The notes: generated from the sequence alone by a model not told the origin. 64,000 nt of DNA from Winogradskyella sp046545555 (GCF_046545555.1 NZ_JBHZTH010000002.1:186001-250000); one strand, 5' to 3'. Shown: positions 8,606 through 18,932, numbered from the stretch's first letter. Made by a program: numbers and translations.

Positions 8606-11017
8606 TTATCTCAATTTCGGAAAATCAATAGGACTCAATTCGTGCATAACATCATAAATAGCCTCAAAAATATCTTCTACAGACGGTTTTGAAAAGTAAT
8701 CTCCATCTGTACCATAAGCAGGTCTATGCGGTTGAGCAGCTAGTGTTTTTGGTTGACTGTCTAAATATTGAAAAGCACTTTGCTCGTTTAAAATTTGATC
8801 TAAGATATAAGCTGATGCACCACCTTTTACATCTTCGTCAATAACCATAACGCGATTAGTCTTAGCTATACTTTTTACAATATCATGATTAAGATCAAAA
8901 GGAAGTAATGACTGTACATCAATAATCTCAGCATCAATACCTACTTCTAATAATTCTTTTGCTGCTTGTTCCACTAATCGTAATGTGGACCCGTATGAGA
9001 CTAATGTAATATCTTCCCCTTCTCTAATAGTTTCTACAATGCCAATTGGTGTTTTAAATTCACCAATATTATTTGGTAATTTTTCTTTGAGTCTATATCC
9101 ATTAAGACATTCTACTACAAGAGCAGGTTCATCGCTTTCTAGTAATGTATTGTAAAAACCAGCAGCTTTTGTCATACTCCTTGGTACTAATACGTGTACA
9201 CCTCTAATGAGGTTTAAGATTCCTCCCATTTGAGAACCAGAGTGCCAAATACCTTCTAAACGGTGACCTCGTGTTCTTACAATTAAAGGTGCTTTTTGGC
9301 GCCCTTTAGTTCGGTATTGCACTGTAGCCAAATCATCACTCATTATTTGCAGAGCGTACATTATATAATCTAAATACTGAATTTCTGCAATAGGTCTTAA
9401 TCCACGCATAGCCATACCAATACCTTGTCCTAAAATGGTGGCTTCTCTAATTCCTGTGTCAGAAACTCTAAGTTCTCCATATTTTTCTTGAAGACCTTCT
9501 AAGCCCTGATTTACATCTCCGATATAACCTGCGTCTTCACCAAAGATTAAAGCTTCTGGAAATTTATTGAAAATGGCATCAAAATTTTCTCTTAGTACAA
9601 TACGACCATCTACATCTTGTGCATCAGAATCATAACTTGGTTTAACTTCATTCTGATGGAGTGCATTATGCTCTGATGAGCTATGTAAATGCGAACTGTA
9701 TTTTGGCTGTATAGTTTTTATATAATTATTAATCCAATTTTGAAGTGTAACTTTTTGCGGCGTATTTTCAGTCACCACATAACGCAACGCCTTTCTTGTT
9801 GCGGAAAGAATATCTCTTCTTAATGGCTCGTCGATAGCAGCTAAATCATTTATTAATTTATTAATAAAAACACCATTAGAGCTAGATTGCGCTAAAGATT
9901 TTAATAAAGTTATTGCCTCAGATGACTCGTTAATAATAGGCTTAATAAATGCAGACCATGCTGCTTTTTTACCCTCTCTAACTGCTTTTTTAATATCTCG
10001 TTCAATTGCAGTTAATTCTTCGTTAGTAGCAATATTATTACTTATCACCCAATTACGCATTTGAACATTACAGTCGTATTCTGCTTCCCAAGCTAAGCGT
10101 TCTTGATTCTTATAACGTTCGTGAGAACCAGATGTAGAATGGCCTTGTGGCTGTGTTAGTTCATTTACATGAATAAGCACTGGAACGTGCTCTTTACGAG
10201 ATACTTGTGCAGCACGTTGGTATGTATCAATAAGCTCTGGGTAATTCCACCCATTAACTCTAAAGATCTCATAACCATTATTTTTCTTATCGCGCTGAAA
10301 ACCTTTTAAGATTTCAGATATATTCTCTTTCGTAGTTTGGTGTTTCGCATGCACAGAAATACCATATTCATCATCCCAAACACTTATAATCATAGGTACC
10401 TGAAGAACACCTGCAGCATTTATCGTTTCAAAAAATAAACCTTCACTTGTACTTGCATTACCGATAGTTCCCCAAGCTACTTCATTACCTTTATTAGAAA
10501 AATTAGTGGTATCGATACCATTAACGTTTCTATATATTTTAGAAGCTTGAGCTAGACCAAGTAATCTAGGCATTTGGCCAGCAGTTGGAGATATATCAGC
10601 ACTAGAATTTTTTTGAGCCGTTAGGTCTTTCCAATTCCCGTTTTCGTCTAAACTATGTGTTGCAAAATGACCACCCATTTGCCGACCAGCAGACATGGGC
10701 TCGTCTTTTAGATCTGTATTAGCATATAAACCGGCAAAAAATTGCTGAATGGTTAATTCGCCAATAGCCATCATAAAGGTTTGATCTCTGTAATAACCCG
10801 ATCTAAAATCACCATTTTCAAAGGCTTTTGCCCATGCAATTTGAGGGACTTCCTTTCCATCTCCAAATATGCCAAACTTAGCTTTACCTGTTAAGACTTC
10901 CCGACGCCCTAAAAGACTACATTCACGACTTGTAACTGCAAGTTTATAATCATTTATAACCTCAGCTTTAAAATCATCAAATGTAATTTCAGTTTTTGTA
11001 TCGGAGTTTGTCTTCAT
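8606..11017 (-). CDS. Fused 2-oxoacid dehydrogenase E1 alpha/beta (branched-chain type)
   Basis: About 803 residues joining both E1 subunits, the thiamine-diphosphate decarboxylase of a 2-oxoacid dehydrogenase complex, probably branched-chain 2-oxoacids. The alpha half has RDQTFMMAIG and a cofactor motif GNASTSEG...WDDEYG where most relatives have GDG...NN. The beta half (from about residue 470) has RENFDAIF, FGEDAGYIGDVNQG, RVSDTGIREATILGQ and a C-terminal transketolase-C domain (ITLVSYGSTLRLVEQAA). I use the ATG at 11017: the in-frame TTG at 11041 lies inside a -7 promoter box. It appears monocistronic. E2 and E3 are not in the window. Confidence 0.92.
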   Translation of the reverse strand: MKTNSDTKTEITFDDFKAEVINDYKLAVTSRECSLLGRREVLTGKAKFGIFGDGKEVPQIAWAKAFENGDFRSGYYRDQTFMMAIGELTIQQFFAGLYANTDLKDEPMSAGRQMGGHFATHSLDENGNWKDLTAQKNSSADISPTAGQMPRLLGLAQASKIYRNVNGIDTTNFSNKGNEVAWGTIGNASTSEGLFFETINAAGVLQVPMIISVWDDEYGISVHAKHQTTKENISEILKGFQRDKKNNGYEIFRVNGWNYPELIDTYQRAAQVSRKEHVPVLIHVNELTQPQGHSTSGSHERYKNQERLAWEAEYDCNVQMRNWVISNNIATNEELTAIERDIKKAVREGKKAAWSAFIKPIINESSEAITLLKSLAQSSSNGVFINKLINDLAAIDEPLRRDILSATRKALRYVVTENTPQKVTLQNWINNYIKTIQPKYSSHLHSSSEHNALHQNEVKPSYDSDAQDVDGRIVLRENFDAIFNKFPEALIFGEDAGYIGDVNQGLEGLQEKYGELRVSDTGIREATILGQGIGMAMRGLRPIAEIQYLDYIMYALQIMSDDLATVQYRTKGRQKAPLIVRTRGHRLEGIWHSGSQMGGILNLIRGVHVLVPRSMTKAAGFYNTLLESDEPALVVECLNGYRLKEKLPNNIGEFKTPIGIVETIREGEDITLVSYGSTLRLVEQAAKELLEVGIDAEIIDVQSLLPFDLNHDIVKSIAKTNRVMVIDEDVKGGASAYILDQILNEQSAFQYLDSQPKTLAAQPHRPAYGTDGDYFSKPSVEDIFEAIYDVMHELSPIDFPKLR

Positions 11018-11038
11018 TGAGGTCGATTTTAAGTGACG

Positions 11039-11069
11039 CAAAGATACGAAATAACGAAGTGTTGTGCAA
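11039..11069 (-). promoter_or_regulatory. Bacteroidetes-type promoter for E1 gene
   Basis: On the minus strand, TTG (11067-11069) and TATCTTTG (11039-11046) are 20 bases apart, matching the Bacteroidetes primary-sigma consensus TTG/TAnnTTTG. The -7 box covers the in-frame TTG at 11041, which therefore cannot be the translation start; the ATG at 11017 follows about 21 bases later. Confidence 0.7.
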
Positions 11070-11171
11070 TAGCTTGAAATGTTATAATATTAAATTATAT
11101 TTAATAAAACACCTTAAAACAAGAGAATAAGTTAAAAAATATTAAAAATTTAACTTTTCAATAAGAATTTG

Positions 11172-14018
11172 TTAATACCATTTTCTTCTAAAAAGACCGA
11201 GAAGTACCTGTGGATCTACAGTAATAATAAAACGAATACGTTCGTCATAATTAGGTTGTGCTATTTCCCAACCACGATTAGAATATATAGGAAAATACAA
11301 TTCAAAATAATCCTCTACAAGATTTAATCTAATACCAGAATCATATACGAAGTTTGCTGAACTGAATTTATTTTTCACAAAACCAACATCTCCATAAGCT
11401 TGAACGTAACGCCAAATTGAAGTGGTAAGACTAGCTGTTGTCATCCATTGATTTGCAAATGGTGTTTCTAATACAGATTTAAAACCACCTTCTGATACAA
11501 TTAATTGCTGACTAAAAAGACCAGCATCTTCAGAACGGCCTAAGTAATTTAAATCGAATAGATAGTCCGTTGGCCTATCTAGTGCAAAGCTGAAGAAGTT
11601 GGAGTTTGGGTCAGTGTTGTTGTCTATAAAAAAGCCTGCAAATAGTCTCAGATTAATATTACGATTACTTTTTGTTAGTTTTCTAAATTCGTAATTCAAG
11701 GACAGTTTACTAAACTTATCTGCAATTTGTAAATCTGTACTAAACCTTGAATAATTTATTATTCCTGGATTAAAATGTGTGTATCTTAAATTAAAAACAC
11801 CGTAATCTGGCTCGTCTAATTCATCTATAATGGCATTAGTACCGAGCTCTCTAGTAATGCTCACATAACGTGCTGTAATACGATCTACCTGATCTTTTCT
11901 AAAATCACTATCATCTCTAAACGAGAAGGAAACAGATGGGCGTATTCTGGTAAAGAAAGCATCTTGGGCAAAAGATCTATATCCTGCAGACAAACCATAA
12001 GTAATATCAAATAAATTTTGACCTTGAAGGTTGTGCGTGTAAAAGGCACTCATACTGCCAGTAAGTGATTTAGACTTCGTCGCATATTGCGGTGAGAATT
12101 TATAGTTTAATCGTTTTCGTAGTATCGTTTTATTATATACTTTGGTACCTAAAGTTAACCCATCATATATATTATTAAACTCTACCAAAGGCATAAAAAA
12201 TACTTGGTTATAATACGGGTCTTCTACATCTTTAAATAATCTAAATTGAAGGGGCTTATTCTTTAAAAATGAGCCATTAACAGATTTGTAATTATCTCTT
12301 TGATTAAACTCTGGAACTCTATTGTCGTAGTCTAAAATAAATTTGTCTGTACTATCTTTTGGCAAATTTATTGTCTTAGTGCCACTTATATTTTCTACCC
12401 ATTGTTTGCCAATAACACTGTCATTACTCAATTTAAAAAGCGAAATAGGCATGGCATTATTTCTTTTATTCTTAAGTGTAATTTTAATTGAGTCTTCAGT
12501 AGTTTTTACAGTTTTAATTTTAAAATCTATTTTCTTTCTCGTTTTCACGTAGTCATTAAAAAACCAATCTATATTCTTATTTGTTTTGGCATTAATAAAT
12601 GTTTCAAAGTCACTAATAAGAACTTTCTTAAGTTTATATGATTTTAAAAATTCAGAGATATGTTTACTTAAATCTATATCGTCTGCAAAGTCATCGAGAT
12701 AGTTTAGGCCAACACCAGCTTTATATTTTCCTGCGATATTAGCATTAAACTTAATTAAGGAATCTTTTGACGTATTTAATGGTTGATCTCTATTTTTTCT
12801 GGCTATTTCCATGGAATAAAGGAAATATTGAAAATTAAAATCTAAATCTGCGGCATGAAAAGCTCTTATTCCCCAAACATTAGCCAAGGTTCCTAGCAAT
12901 TTCATGTCAGGATAATAGGTTTCAACATATTTTATCATAAAATATATTTGCAGACCTTCGCTTAACCAATGCTCTTTTCTTGGATTTAGTAAGAGAATAT
13001 TATTTAGATATTTCTTTAATGATGTTTTAAGCAACTTTAATTCATACTGAAACTGATCAGGAAAAGGTCTTAAAAAATCGGGCAGTTGATTTAAACCATA
13101 TAGTGGGTTTTTATCATAATCTATGGATGAGACAAGTAGTTGCTTATGAGGGTATTCTCCAAGATTATCATTTAGAAATCGCGTTATTCTATCTGTTAAA
13201 ATTGCTTTGTCTTCACTAACTAAGCCTTTTTCATTAATATTAGAGACTACAACAAAATTATCTGTTTGCACAAGCCCATAATTAGGAAACTTATTTAGCG
13301 ATAAATAGGTGTCGACTCTGTTTTGCCCTTGTAATATTGTAGTCTGAGTTTTGTTTTCTTTATCAAAAGATATATTAAGCAGATCTAATTCTGAAGATAC
13401 TTTATAATTATTAGGATGCGTTATATGTATTGTAACATCTGCTTTAGGAACAAATAAATCATCAAGATTCTTGTTACTATAATAGTTCCATTTTCCGTTA
13501 TAAACGGCAGGTGTCATGTACCAATACTTGAGTTCAAAATCTTTTGATTTGGTAAAGCCATAATCTGTAAATGACGCATCTGGCAATACCAATATATAAT
13601 CTAAATGGAGGCTATATGATTCGCCAGATTTCAACGGTTGCAATAACTTAACTTTTATAACATCTGGATGTTTCTTTAAATACTCAAAACTAAGTTTTTC
13701 ATCATTTGTTGTATCATTAATTGAGGTTAATAGTGTAAAACCTCTTTGTTCGCTTTTAGCCAAATGGAACTTCGTACTAAATTCTTCTTCAAAACGTTTT
13801 GCTAAAGGAGTAGATTTATTAGAAAAACTATTATTCCAATCGTGAAGAAAAATCTCATTTAATGTAGTATTAGATTCATTTTTATAGACGATAGTTTGCG
13901 ATATAGTTATAGTTTTAGTTTCTACATCAACTAAAGCATTAACATCAATACTATTTTGAGAATATAGCATCGCGCAAAAAAAGAGTGAAATTATTAATAT
14001 GTAGTTTTTTCTAATCAA
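11172..14018 (-). CDS. M1-aminopeptidase-like protein fused to C-terminal outer-membrane barrel
   Basis: 948 residues with a signal peptide (MIRKNYILIISLFFCAMLYSQ). The N-terminal half follows the M1 peptidase layout (beta-sandwich, then the catalytic-domain region), and KEHWLSEGLQIYF matches the WLNEGFA segment that carries the third zinc ligand. The expected HExxH about 18-20 residues before it is absent (the region reads ELKLLKTSLKK), so peptidase activity is doubtful. From about residue 600 the protein is made of alternating beta-strands with aromatic girdles and ends RRKWY, like a surface-antigen/outer-membrane barrel. The stop overlaps nothing, but the start shares four bases with the upstream T9SS-protein gene. 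Function is unknown. Confidence 0.75.
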   Translation of the reverse strand: MIRKNYILIISLFFCAMLYSQNSIDVNALVDVETKTITISQTIVYKNESNTTLNEIFLHDWNNSFSNKSTPLAKRFEEEFSTKFHLAKSEQRGFTLLTSINDTTNDEKLSFEYLKKHPDVIKVKLLQPLKSGESYSLHLDYILVLPDASFTDYGFTKSKDFELKYWYMTPAVYNGKWNYYSNKNLDDLFVPKADVTIHITHPNNYKVSSELDLLNISFDKENKTQTTILQGQNRVDTYLSLNKFPNYGLVQTDNFVVVSNINEKGLVSEDKAILTDRITRFLNDNLGEYPHKQLLVSSIDYDKNPLYGLNQLPDFLRPFPDQFQYELKLLKTSLKKYLNNILLLNPRKEHWLSEGLQIYFMIKYVETYYPDMKLLGTLANVWGIRAFHAADLDFNFQYFLYSMEIARKNRDQPLNTSKDSLIKFNANIAGKYKAGVGLNYLDDFADDIDLSKHISEFLKSYKLKKVLISDFETFINAKTNKNIDWFFNDYVKTRKKIDFKIKTVKTTEDSIKITLKNKRNNAMPISLFKLSNDSVIGKQWVENISGTKTINLPKDSTDKFILDYDNRVPEFNQRDNYKSVNGSFLKNKPLQFRLFKDVEDPYYNQVFFMPLVEFNNIYDGLTLGTKVYNKTILRKRLNYKFSPQYATKSKSLTGSMSAFYTHNLQGQNLFDITYGLSAGYRSFAQDAFFTRIRPSVSFSFRDDSDFRKDQVDRITARYVSITRELGTNAIIDELDEPDYGVFNLRYTHFNPGIINYSRFSTDLQIADKFSKLSLNYEFRKLTKSNRNINLRLFAGFFIDNNTDPNSNFFSFALDRPTDYLFDLNYLGRSEDAGLFSQQLIVSEGGFKSVLETPFANQWMTTASLTTSIWRYVQAYGDVGFVKNKFSSANFVYDSGIRLNLVEDYFELYFPIYSNRGWEIAQPNYDERIRFIITVDPQVLLGLFRRKWY

Positions 14019-15289
14019 TGTGATACAACAAATTTTATAGGCTTAATATTTGAGTCTGAGAAGTTAATAAAGTAGACTCCATTATTTAAATTATGTACAT
14101 CGTGGAGATACTTACTGTTTGAATTTAATTTTAATTCAGCTACATTTTGACCAAGACTGTTAACAATCTTTATGTGCGAATTAAAAAGGAGGTTAGATTT
14201 TATATTTAATACCAATTCAGAATCAATAATTGTTTTTTCTAAAGATATATAATCGGTGACCAAAGAAAACTCTGAATCAGATAATGTAACATTAGCTTCT
14301 AAACGCACTGTAACTGGAAGGTGATCACTGAAGTTGTGCAAAGCATCTCTTATTTCAAACGAAAAAAGTGAACTTGAATTACCACAGTCAGATGAATTGA
14401 TGCGTCTATTATAGCAACTAAATAATCCATTGTTACCATAGACTTGATATGAATTTGGTACATAAGTTATAGCTGATGTATTTATCATATTTTCGGAGGT
14501 AAGAATAAAATCAAAGCGATCATCGAAGCCTCCAGTTGAACCACCTAAACCATTTTGAGTTCTTGTGGATTGCGTAAAAACATCAACAAAACTTACATTA
14601 TTATTCCAGCTTCCAACACGATTTGCGGGATCTGTAAAGGTGATATTATTGCTAGAATCTAAAAGCTCTTGAAAAGCTGATTCTGACGCCGTATAAATGT
14701 TTAAATCTCCACCTAATAAAATATTGGTATCAGAAGGTAATGTATTTAAATAAGCATCTAAGTCTTGCACCATCTCAAAGCGACGTTGTGCATTTACAGA
14801 TCCACTTGAAGCTTTTAGGTGACATACAATAACATAAAATTCAATAGGATTTGTAAGTCGATCAACCGTATTAAGCTGTAATCTATAAATATTAAAATCC
14901 CTTAAATAGGTAGGTACAATAATTTCTTCTTCTATGATAAACTTGGTACTATCGTAGTATAAAAGATTTTGTAAATCATTCTGATTACCAATAGCATCGT
15001 CAGAAGTATTAGATACATAAGTCGCCATTTCAAAATCTGAATTAACAGCAGACTTGACTATATTTAATACATTAGTGGCACCAGTACTATTATTAAGTTC
15101 GCATACTAAGAAGAGGTCTGGCTGGTAATCGGCCAAAATAAATTCTAAATCATCTTCACGATTTTGAACAGCATCTTCTAAAGGGTAATTTAGAAGATTA
15201 TAGAACATGATCTTAAATGTTTCTTGTGCAGAAACATTAAGACATACTAAAATACTAATCGTAAAAAGACCAATTAATTTCTTCTTCAT
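14015..15289 (-). CDS. Secreted endonuclease/exonuclease/phosphatase-fold protein with T9SS tail
   Basis: 424 residues with a signal peptide (MKKKLIGLFTISILVCLNVSAQ). The EEP fold spans about 25-335: KIMFYNLLNYP, FLVCELNNST, VIVCHLKAS, LLGGDLNIYT and the catalytic SDH in NFSDHLPVTVRL. Substrates in this fold range from DNA to phospholipids. Residues about 345-424 form a type IX secretion sorting domain (IVNSLGQNVAEL, LNNGVYFINF, KFVVSH), so the protein should be exported by T9SS to the surface or medium. Its last four bases overlap the start of the M1-like gene, so they form an operon. Confidence 0.9.
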   Translation of the reverse strand: MKKKLIGLFTISILVCLNVSAQETFKIMFYNLLNYPLEDAVQNREDDLEFILADYQPDLFLVCELNNSTGATNVLNIVKSAVNSDFEMATYVSNTSDDAIGNQNDLQNLLYYDSTKFIIEEEIIVPTYLRDFNIYRLQLNTVDRLTNPIEFYVIVCHLKASSGSVNAQRRFEMVQDLDAYLNTLPSDTNILLGGDLNIYTASESAFQELLDSSNNITFTDPANRVGSWNNNVSFVDVFTQSTRTQNGLGGSTGGFDDRFDFILTSENMINTSAITYVPNSYQVYGNNGLFSCYNRRINSSDCGNSSSLFSFEIRDALHNFSDHLPVTVRLEANVTLSDSEFSLVTDYISLEKTIIDSELVLNIKSNLLFNSHIKIVNSLGQNVAELKLNSNSKYLHDVHNLNNGVYFINFSDSNIKPIKFVVSH

Positions 15290-15315
15290 AGCGGTGATTC
15301 TAAAACTAGATCTTC

Positions 15316-16002
15316 TTAAAAATTCGGACTCAATCCTGAGTCTTTATAAAAGGCATTTAAAATATCAATAACCTCGTCGCCTGTATCTACAAGATGAATT
15401 AAGTCTAAGTCTTCAGGACTTATATTACCTGCGCCTAATAAGGTTGATTTAACCCATTCCATGAGGCCTCCCCAAAATTCTGTTCCAACTAAAATAATTG
15501 GAAATGTTTCAATTTTATGAGTTTGTATTAATGTAATGGCTTCAAAGAGTTCATCGAGTGTACCAAACCCTCCTGGCATAACGACAAAACCTTGAGAATA
15601 TTTTACAAACATCACCTTACGTACAAAGAAATAATCGAAATCTAAGCTCTTGTCTCCATCGATATATGGATTATCATGTTGCTCAAATGGTAAATCAATA
15701 TTTAATCCTACAGATGTACCACCTGCAATATGAGCTCCTTTATTACCGGCTTCCATAATACCAGGTCCACCACCAGTAATAACGCCATAACCACTATCAA
15801 CTATTTTTTCAGCAACTTCTGCAGCCAATTTGTAGTATTTATGATCTGGTTTTGTTCTTGCAGATCCAAAAATAGATACACAAGGTCCGATTTTACTTAA
15901 TTTTTCGTAACCGTTAACAAACTCTCCCATGATTTTAAAAATCGCCCAAGAGTCATTTGTTTTTATTTCATTCCAACCTTTATGTTTGTGTTCTTTTCTC
16001 AT
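15316..16002 (-). CDS. LOG/TIGR00730-family Rossmann protein
   Basis: 228 residues. The family signature PGGFGTLDELFEA is present with the upstream nucleotide-binding loop VITGGGPGIMEAGNKGA and the FGSARTKP start. LOG proteins cleave cytokinin ribotides, and bacterial members act as nucleotide-5'-monophosphate phosphoribohydrolases; the in vivo substrate here is not known. It is 26 bases downstream from nothing on its own strand other than uvrA, and 26 bases before the start of the T9SS-protein gene, so it may be co-transcribed with that gene. Confidence 0.9.
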   Translation of the reverse strand: MRKEHKHKGWNEIKTNDSWAIFKIMGEFVNGYEKLSKIGPCVSIFGSARTKPDHKYYKLAAEVAEKIVDSGYGVITGGGPGIMEAGNKGAHIAGGTSVGLNIDLPFEQHDNPYIDGDKSLDFDYFFVRKVMFVKYSQGFVVMPGGFGTLDELFEAITLIQTHKIETFPIILVGTEFWGGLMEWVKSTLLGAGNISPEDLDLIHLVDTGDEVIDILNAFYKDSGLSPNF

Positions 16003-16088
16003 ATATGTATCATTTGTTTTCTGTATTGAAAACCTTGTAATATAGTTGATTTTTTAATCACTAGATTAATAAGATGCTCAATATAGTA

Positions 16089-18917
16089 TTAATTCAATTC
16101 TTTCCTTAAAAATTTAGCTGTATAACTTTTATCGTCTTTTATGATTTGTTCTGGTGTACCTTTTGCAACAACTTGTCCACCACCTTTGCCACCTTCATAA
16201 CCAATATCGATTATATAGTCAACGGTTTTTATAACATCGAGATTGTGTTCTATTATTAAAACAGTATTCCCTTTATCGACTAATTTATTTAAAACTTTCA
16301 TCAGCACCCTAATATCTTCAAAATGCAGGCCTGTTGTAGGTTCGTCTAAAATATAAAAGGTATTACCAGTATCGCGTTTACTTAATTCTGTAGCCAGTTT
16401 AATACGTTGTGCCTCACCACCAGAAAGTGTTGTACTCTGCTGGCCTAAAGTAATATAACCTAAGCCTACATCTTTTATGGTTTTTAGTTTTCTATAAATT
16501 TTAGGTATATGCTCAAAGAAACTTACAGCATCTTCAATAGTCATATTTAAAACATCGCTAATGGACTTTCCTTTATATCTAATCTCAAGAGTTTCTCTGT
16601 TAAAACGTTTACCTTGGCATGTTTCACACTCTACATAAACATCTGGTAAAAAGTTCATTTCTATTACACGCAAACCACCACCTTGGCAAGTTTCGCAGCG
16701 TCCACCAGCAACATTAAAACTAAATCGACCAGGCTTATAACCTCTAATCATTGCTTCAGGGATTTGAGCAAATAATTTTCTAATTTCATCAAAAGTTTTG
16801 GTGTATGTCGCAGGATTACTTCTTGGAGTTCTGCCAATTGGAGATTGGTTTATATCTATAACCTTATCTGCATGTTCTAAACCTTTAATGCTTTTATACG
16901 GCATTGGTTTCTTTACACCATTAAAATAATAGGCGTTAAGAATAGGATATAGGGTTTCGTTAATTAAAGTAGATTTTCCACTGCCTGAAACTCCGGTAAC
17001 TCCGATCATTTTGCCTAATGGTAATTCTATATCAACGTTTTTTAGATTATTACCTGTACAGCCTTTTAATACTATTTTTTTGCCGTTGCCTTTGCGTCTC
17101 TTTTTTGGAACTTCAATAGATTTAGTACCATTAAGATAATCTGCTGTAAGTGTTTGGTAGGTTAATAGTTCTTTTGGTGTGCCTTCGCTTATAATTTCGC
17201 CACCATGTTTCCCAGCAAAAGGACCAATATCAATAACGTGATCTGCACGTTCTATCATATCCTTATCGTGCTCAACTACGATTACAGAATTGCCAACATC
17301 TCTAAGCGAAACTAAAGAGTTAATTAGTTTCTCATTATCGCGCTGGTGCAAACCAATACTTGGTTCATCTAATATGTAAAGCACACCAACTAACTGCGAA
17401 CCAATTTGTGTAGCTAATCTAATACGTTGCGCTTCACCACCAGATAATGATTTAGAACTTCGGTTTAATGACAAATAGGTTAATCCTACATCGAGTAAAA
17501 ATTGAACACGGTTTCGAATTTCTTTTATAATCTCTTCCCCAATTTTTTGTTGTGTTTTAGATAAGCGAGAGGTTAAACCATCTAACCATTCTCCTAACTC
17601 AACGACATCCATCATTACGAGATCAGAAATACTCTTTCCATCAACCTTAAAGTAAAGCGATTCTTTACGTAATCGAGAGCCTTCACAAACAGGACACTCT
17701 ACTTTATCCATGTATTCCTTTGCCCAGCGGACTAAAGATGTAGAGTTCGACTTATACTGACTTTCAATAAAATTGGCAACTCCTTCAAAATCGATATTAT
17801 AATCTCTCGTGACTCCTAATAATTTACTTTCTACGGCAAACTTGTCTTTTCCACCATAAAGAATCATGTTTTGAGCATCCTTAGGTATATCTTCCCAAGG
17901 CGTGTTTAGCGAAAAATCAAAGCGTTGTGCTATAGTTTGAAATTGTTTAAATATCCAACTTTTCTTTTCGGGTCCATGAGGAGCCAAAGCTCCACTTTTA
18001 ATTGAAAGCGATGCATCAGGAACGAGTTTGTTTTCATTTACAACATATAACTCTCCAATACCATTACAATTAGAACACGCACCTTTGGGTGAATTAAATG
18101 AGAAGTTATTAGGTTCTGGATTTGGGTACGAAATACCAGAAGACGGACACATTAAATTACGACTAAAATAGCGTGGTTCATTGGTGTCTTGGTCAATAAT
18201 CATTAAGACGTCATCACCATGATACATAGCGGTATTAATGGATTCCATTAAGCGCTTTTCATTATCTTTAGTCGTGTCAATCTTTAAGCGATCAATCACC
18301 ATTTCTATATCATGTGTTTTATAGCGGTCTAGTTTCATACCTTTTTCAAGGTCTACAATCTCGCCATCTGTGCGCACTTTTACAAAACCTTGTTTGGCAA
18401 TTTGTTCAAATAATTCGCGATAATGGCCTTTACGAGATCTAATAACTGGCGATAAAACGTTAATGCGTTTACCTTTGTAAGATTCTAAGATTAAGTCTTT
18501 AATTTGCGCATCGCTGTAACTCACCATTTTTTCGCCAGTCTCATAACTATAGGCATCAGCAGCTCTAGCAAACAATAAGCGTAGAAAATCATAAATCTCA
18601 GTTATAGTACCAACAGTAGAACGTGGAGACTTACTTGTTGTTTTTTGTTCAATAGCAATAACAGGAGAAAGTCCATCTATTTTATCTACATCTGGACGTT
18701 CTAAACTGCCTAAAAATTGACGCGCATATGCGGAGAACGTTTCTATATATCGACGTTGACCTTCTGCATAAATCGTATCGAAAGCCAATGAGGATTTACC
18801 ACTACCAGAAAGACCAGTTATAACAACAAGTTTCTCTCTAGGAATAGTAACGTCAATATTTTTAAGGTTATGCACGCGTGCACCTTTTACTTCAATAGAA
18901 TCGTCAAATTTTGTCAT
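16089..18917 (-). CDS. uvrA: Excinuclease ABC subunit A
   Basis: About 942 residues, normal for UvrA, the damage-recognition ATPase of nucleotide excision repair. It has two ABC modules: Walker A loops GLSGSGKSS and GVSGSGKST, and ABC signatures LSGGEAQRIRLATQ and LSGGEAQRIKLATE. Zinc-binding parts are CSNCNGIG, CPVCEGSRL, and the C-terminal CETCQGGG...CETCQGKRF finger. The first finger begins CPSSG rather than CPxCG, losing one expected Cys. I start at the ATG at 18917 (MTKFDDSIEVKG), because the in-frame TTG at 18935 lies within a TACCTTTG promoter box. Transcribed alone. Confidence 0.98.
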   Translation of the reverse strand: MTKFDDSIEVKGARVHNLKNIDVTIPREKLVVITGLSGSGKSSLAFDTIYAEGQRRYIETFSAYARQFLGSLERPDVDKIDGLSPVIAIEQKTTSKSPRSTVGTITEIYDFLRLLFARAADAYSYETGEKMVSYSDAQIKDLILESYKGKRINVLSPVIRSRKGHYRELFEQIAKQGFVKVRTDGEIVDLEKGMKLDRYKTHDIEMVIDRLKIDTTKDNEKRLMESINTAMYHGDDVLMIIDQDTNEPRYFSRNLMCPSSGISYPNPEPNNFSFNSPKGACSNCNGIGELYVVNENKLVPDASLSIKSGALAPHGPEKKSWIFKQFQTIAQRFDFSLNTPWEDIPKDAQNMILYGGKDKFAVESKLLGVTRDYNIDFEGVANFIESQYKSNSTSLVRWAKEYMDKVECPVCEGSRLRKESLYFKVDGKSISDLVMMDVVELGEWLDGLTSRLSKTQQKIGEEIIKEIRNRVQFLLDVGLTYLSLNRSSKSLSGGEAQRIRLATQIGSQLVGVLYILDEPSIGLHQRDNEKLINSLVSLRDVGNSVIVVEHDKDMIERADHVIDIGPFAGKHGGEIISEGTPKELLTYQTLTADYLNGTKSIEVPKKRRKGNGKKIVLKGCTGNNLKNVDIELPLGKMIGVTGVSGSGKSTLINETLYPILNAYYFNGVKKPMPYKSIKGLEHADKVIDINQSPIGRTPRSNPATYTKTFDEIRKLFAQIPEAMIRGYKPGRFSFNVAGGRCETCQGGGLRVIEMNFLPDVYVECETCQGKRFNRETLEIRYKGKSISDVLNMTIEDAVSFFEHIPKIYRKLKTIKDVGLGYITLGQQSTTLSGGEAQRIKLATELSKRDTGNTFYILDEPTTGLHFEDIRVLMKVLNKLVDKGNTVLIIEHNLDVIKTVDYIIDIGYEGGKGGGQVVAKGTPEQIIKDDKSYTAKFLRKELN

Positions 18918-18932
18918 AGAATTGCAAAGTCG

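Noticed and set aside
11018..11041. TTG start at 11041 for the E1 enzyme
   Set aside because: It overlaps a TATCTTTG -7 box with a TTG element 20 bases upstream, so it should not be in the transcript.
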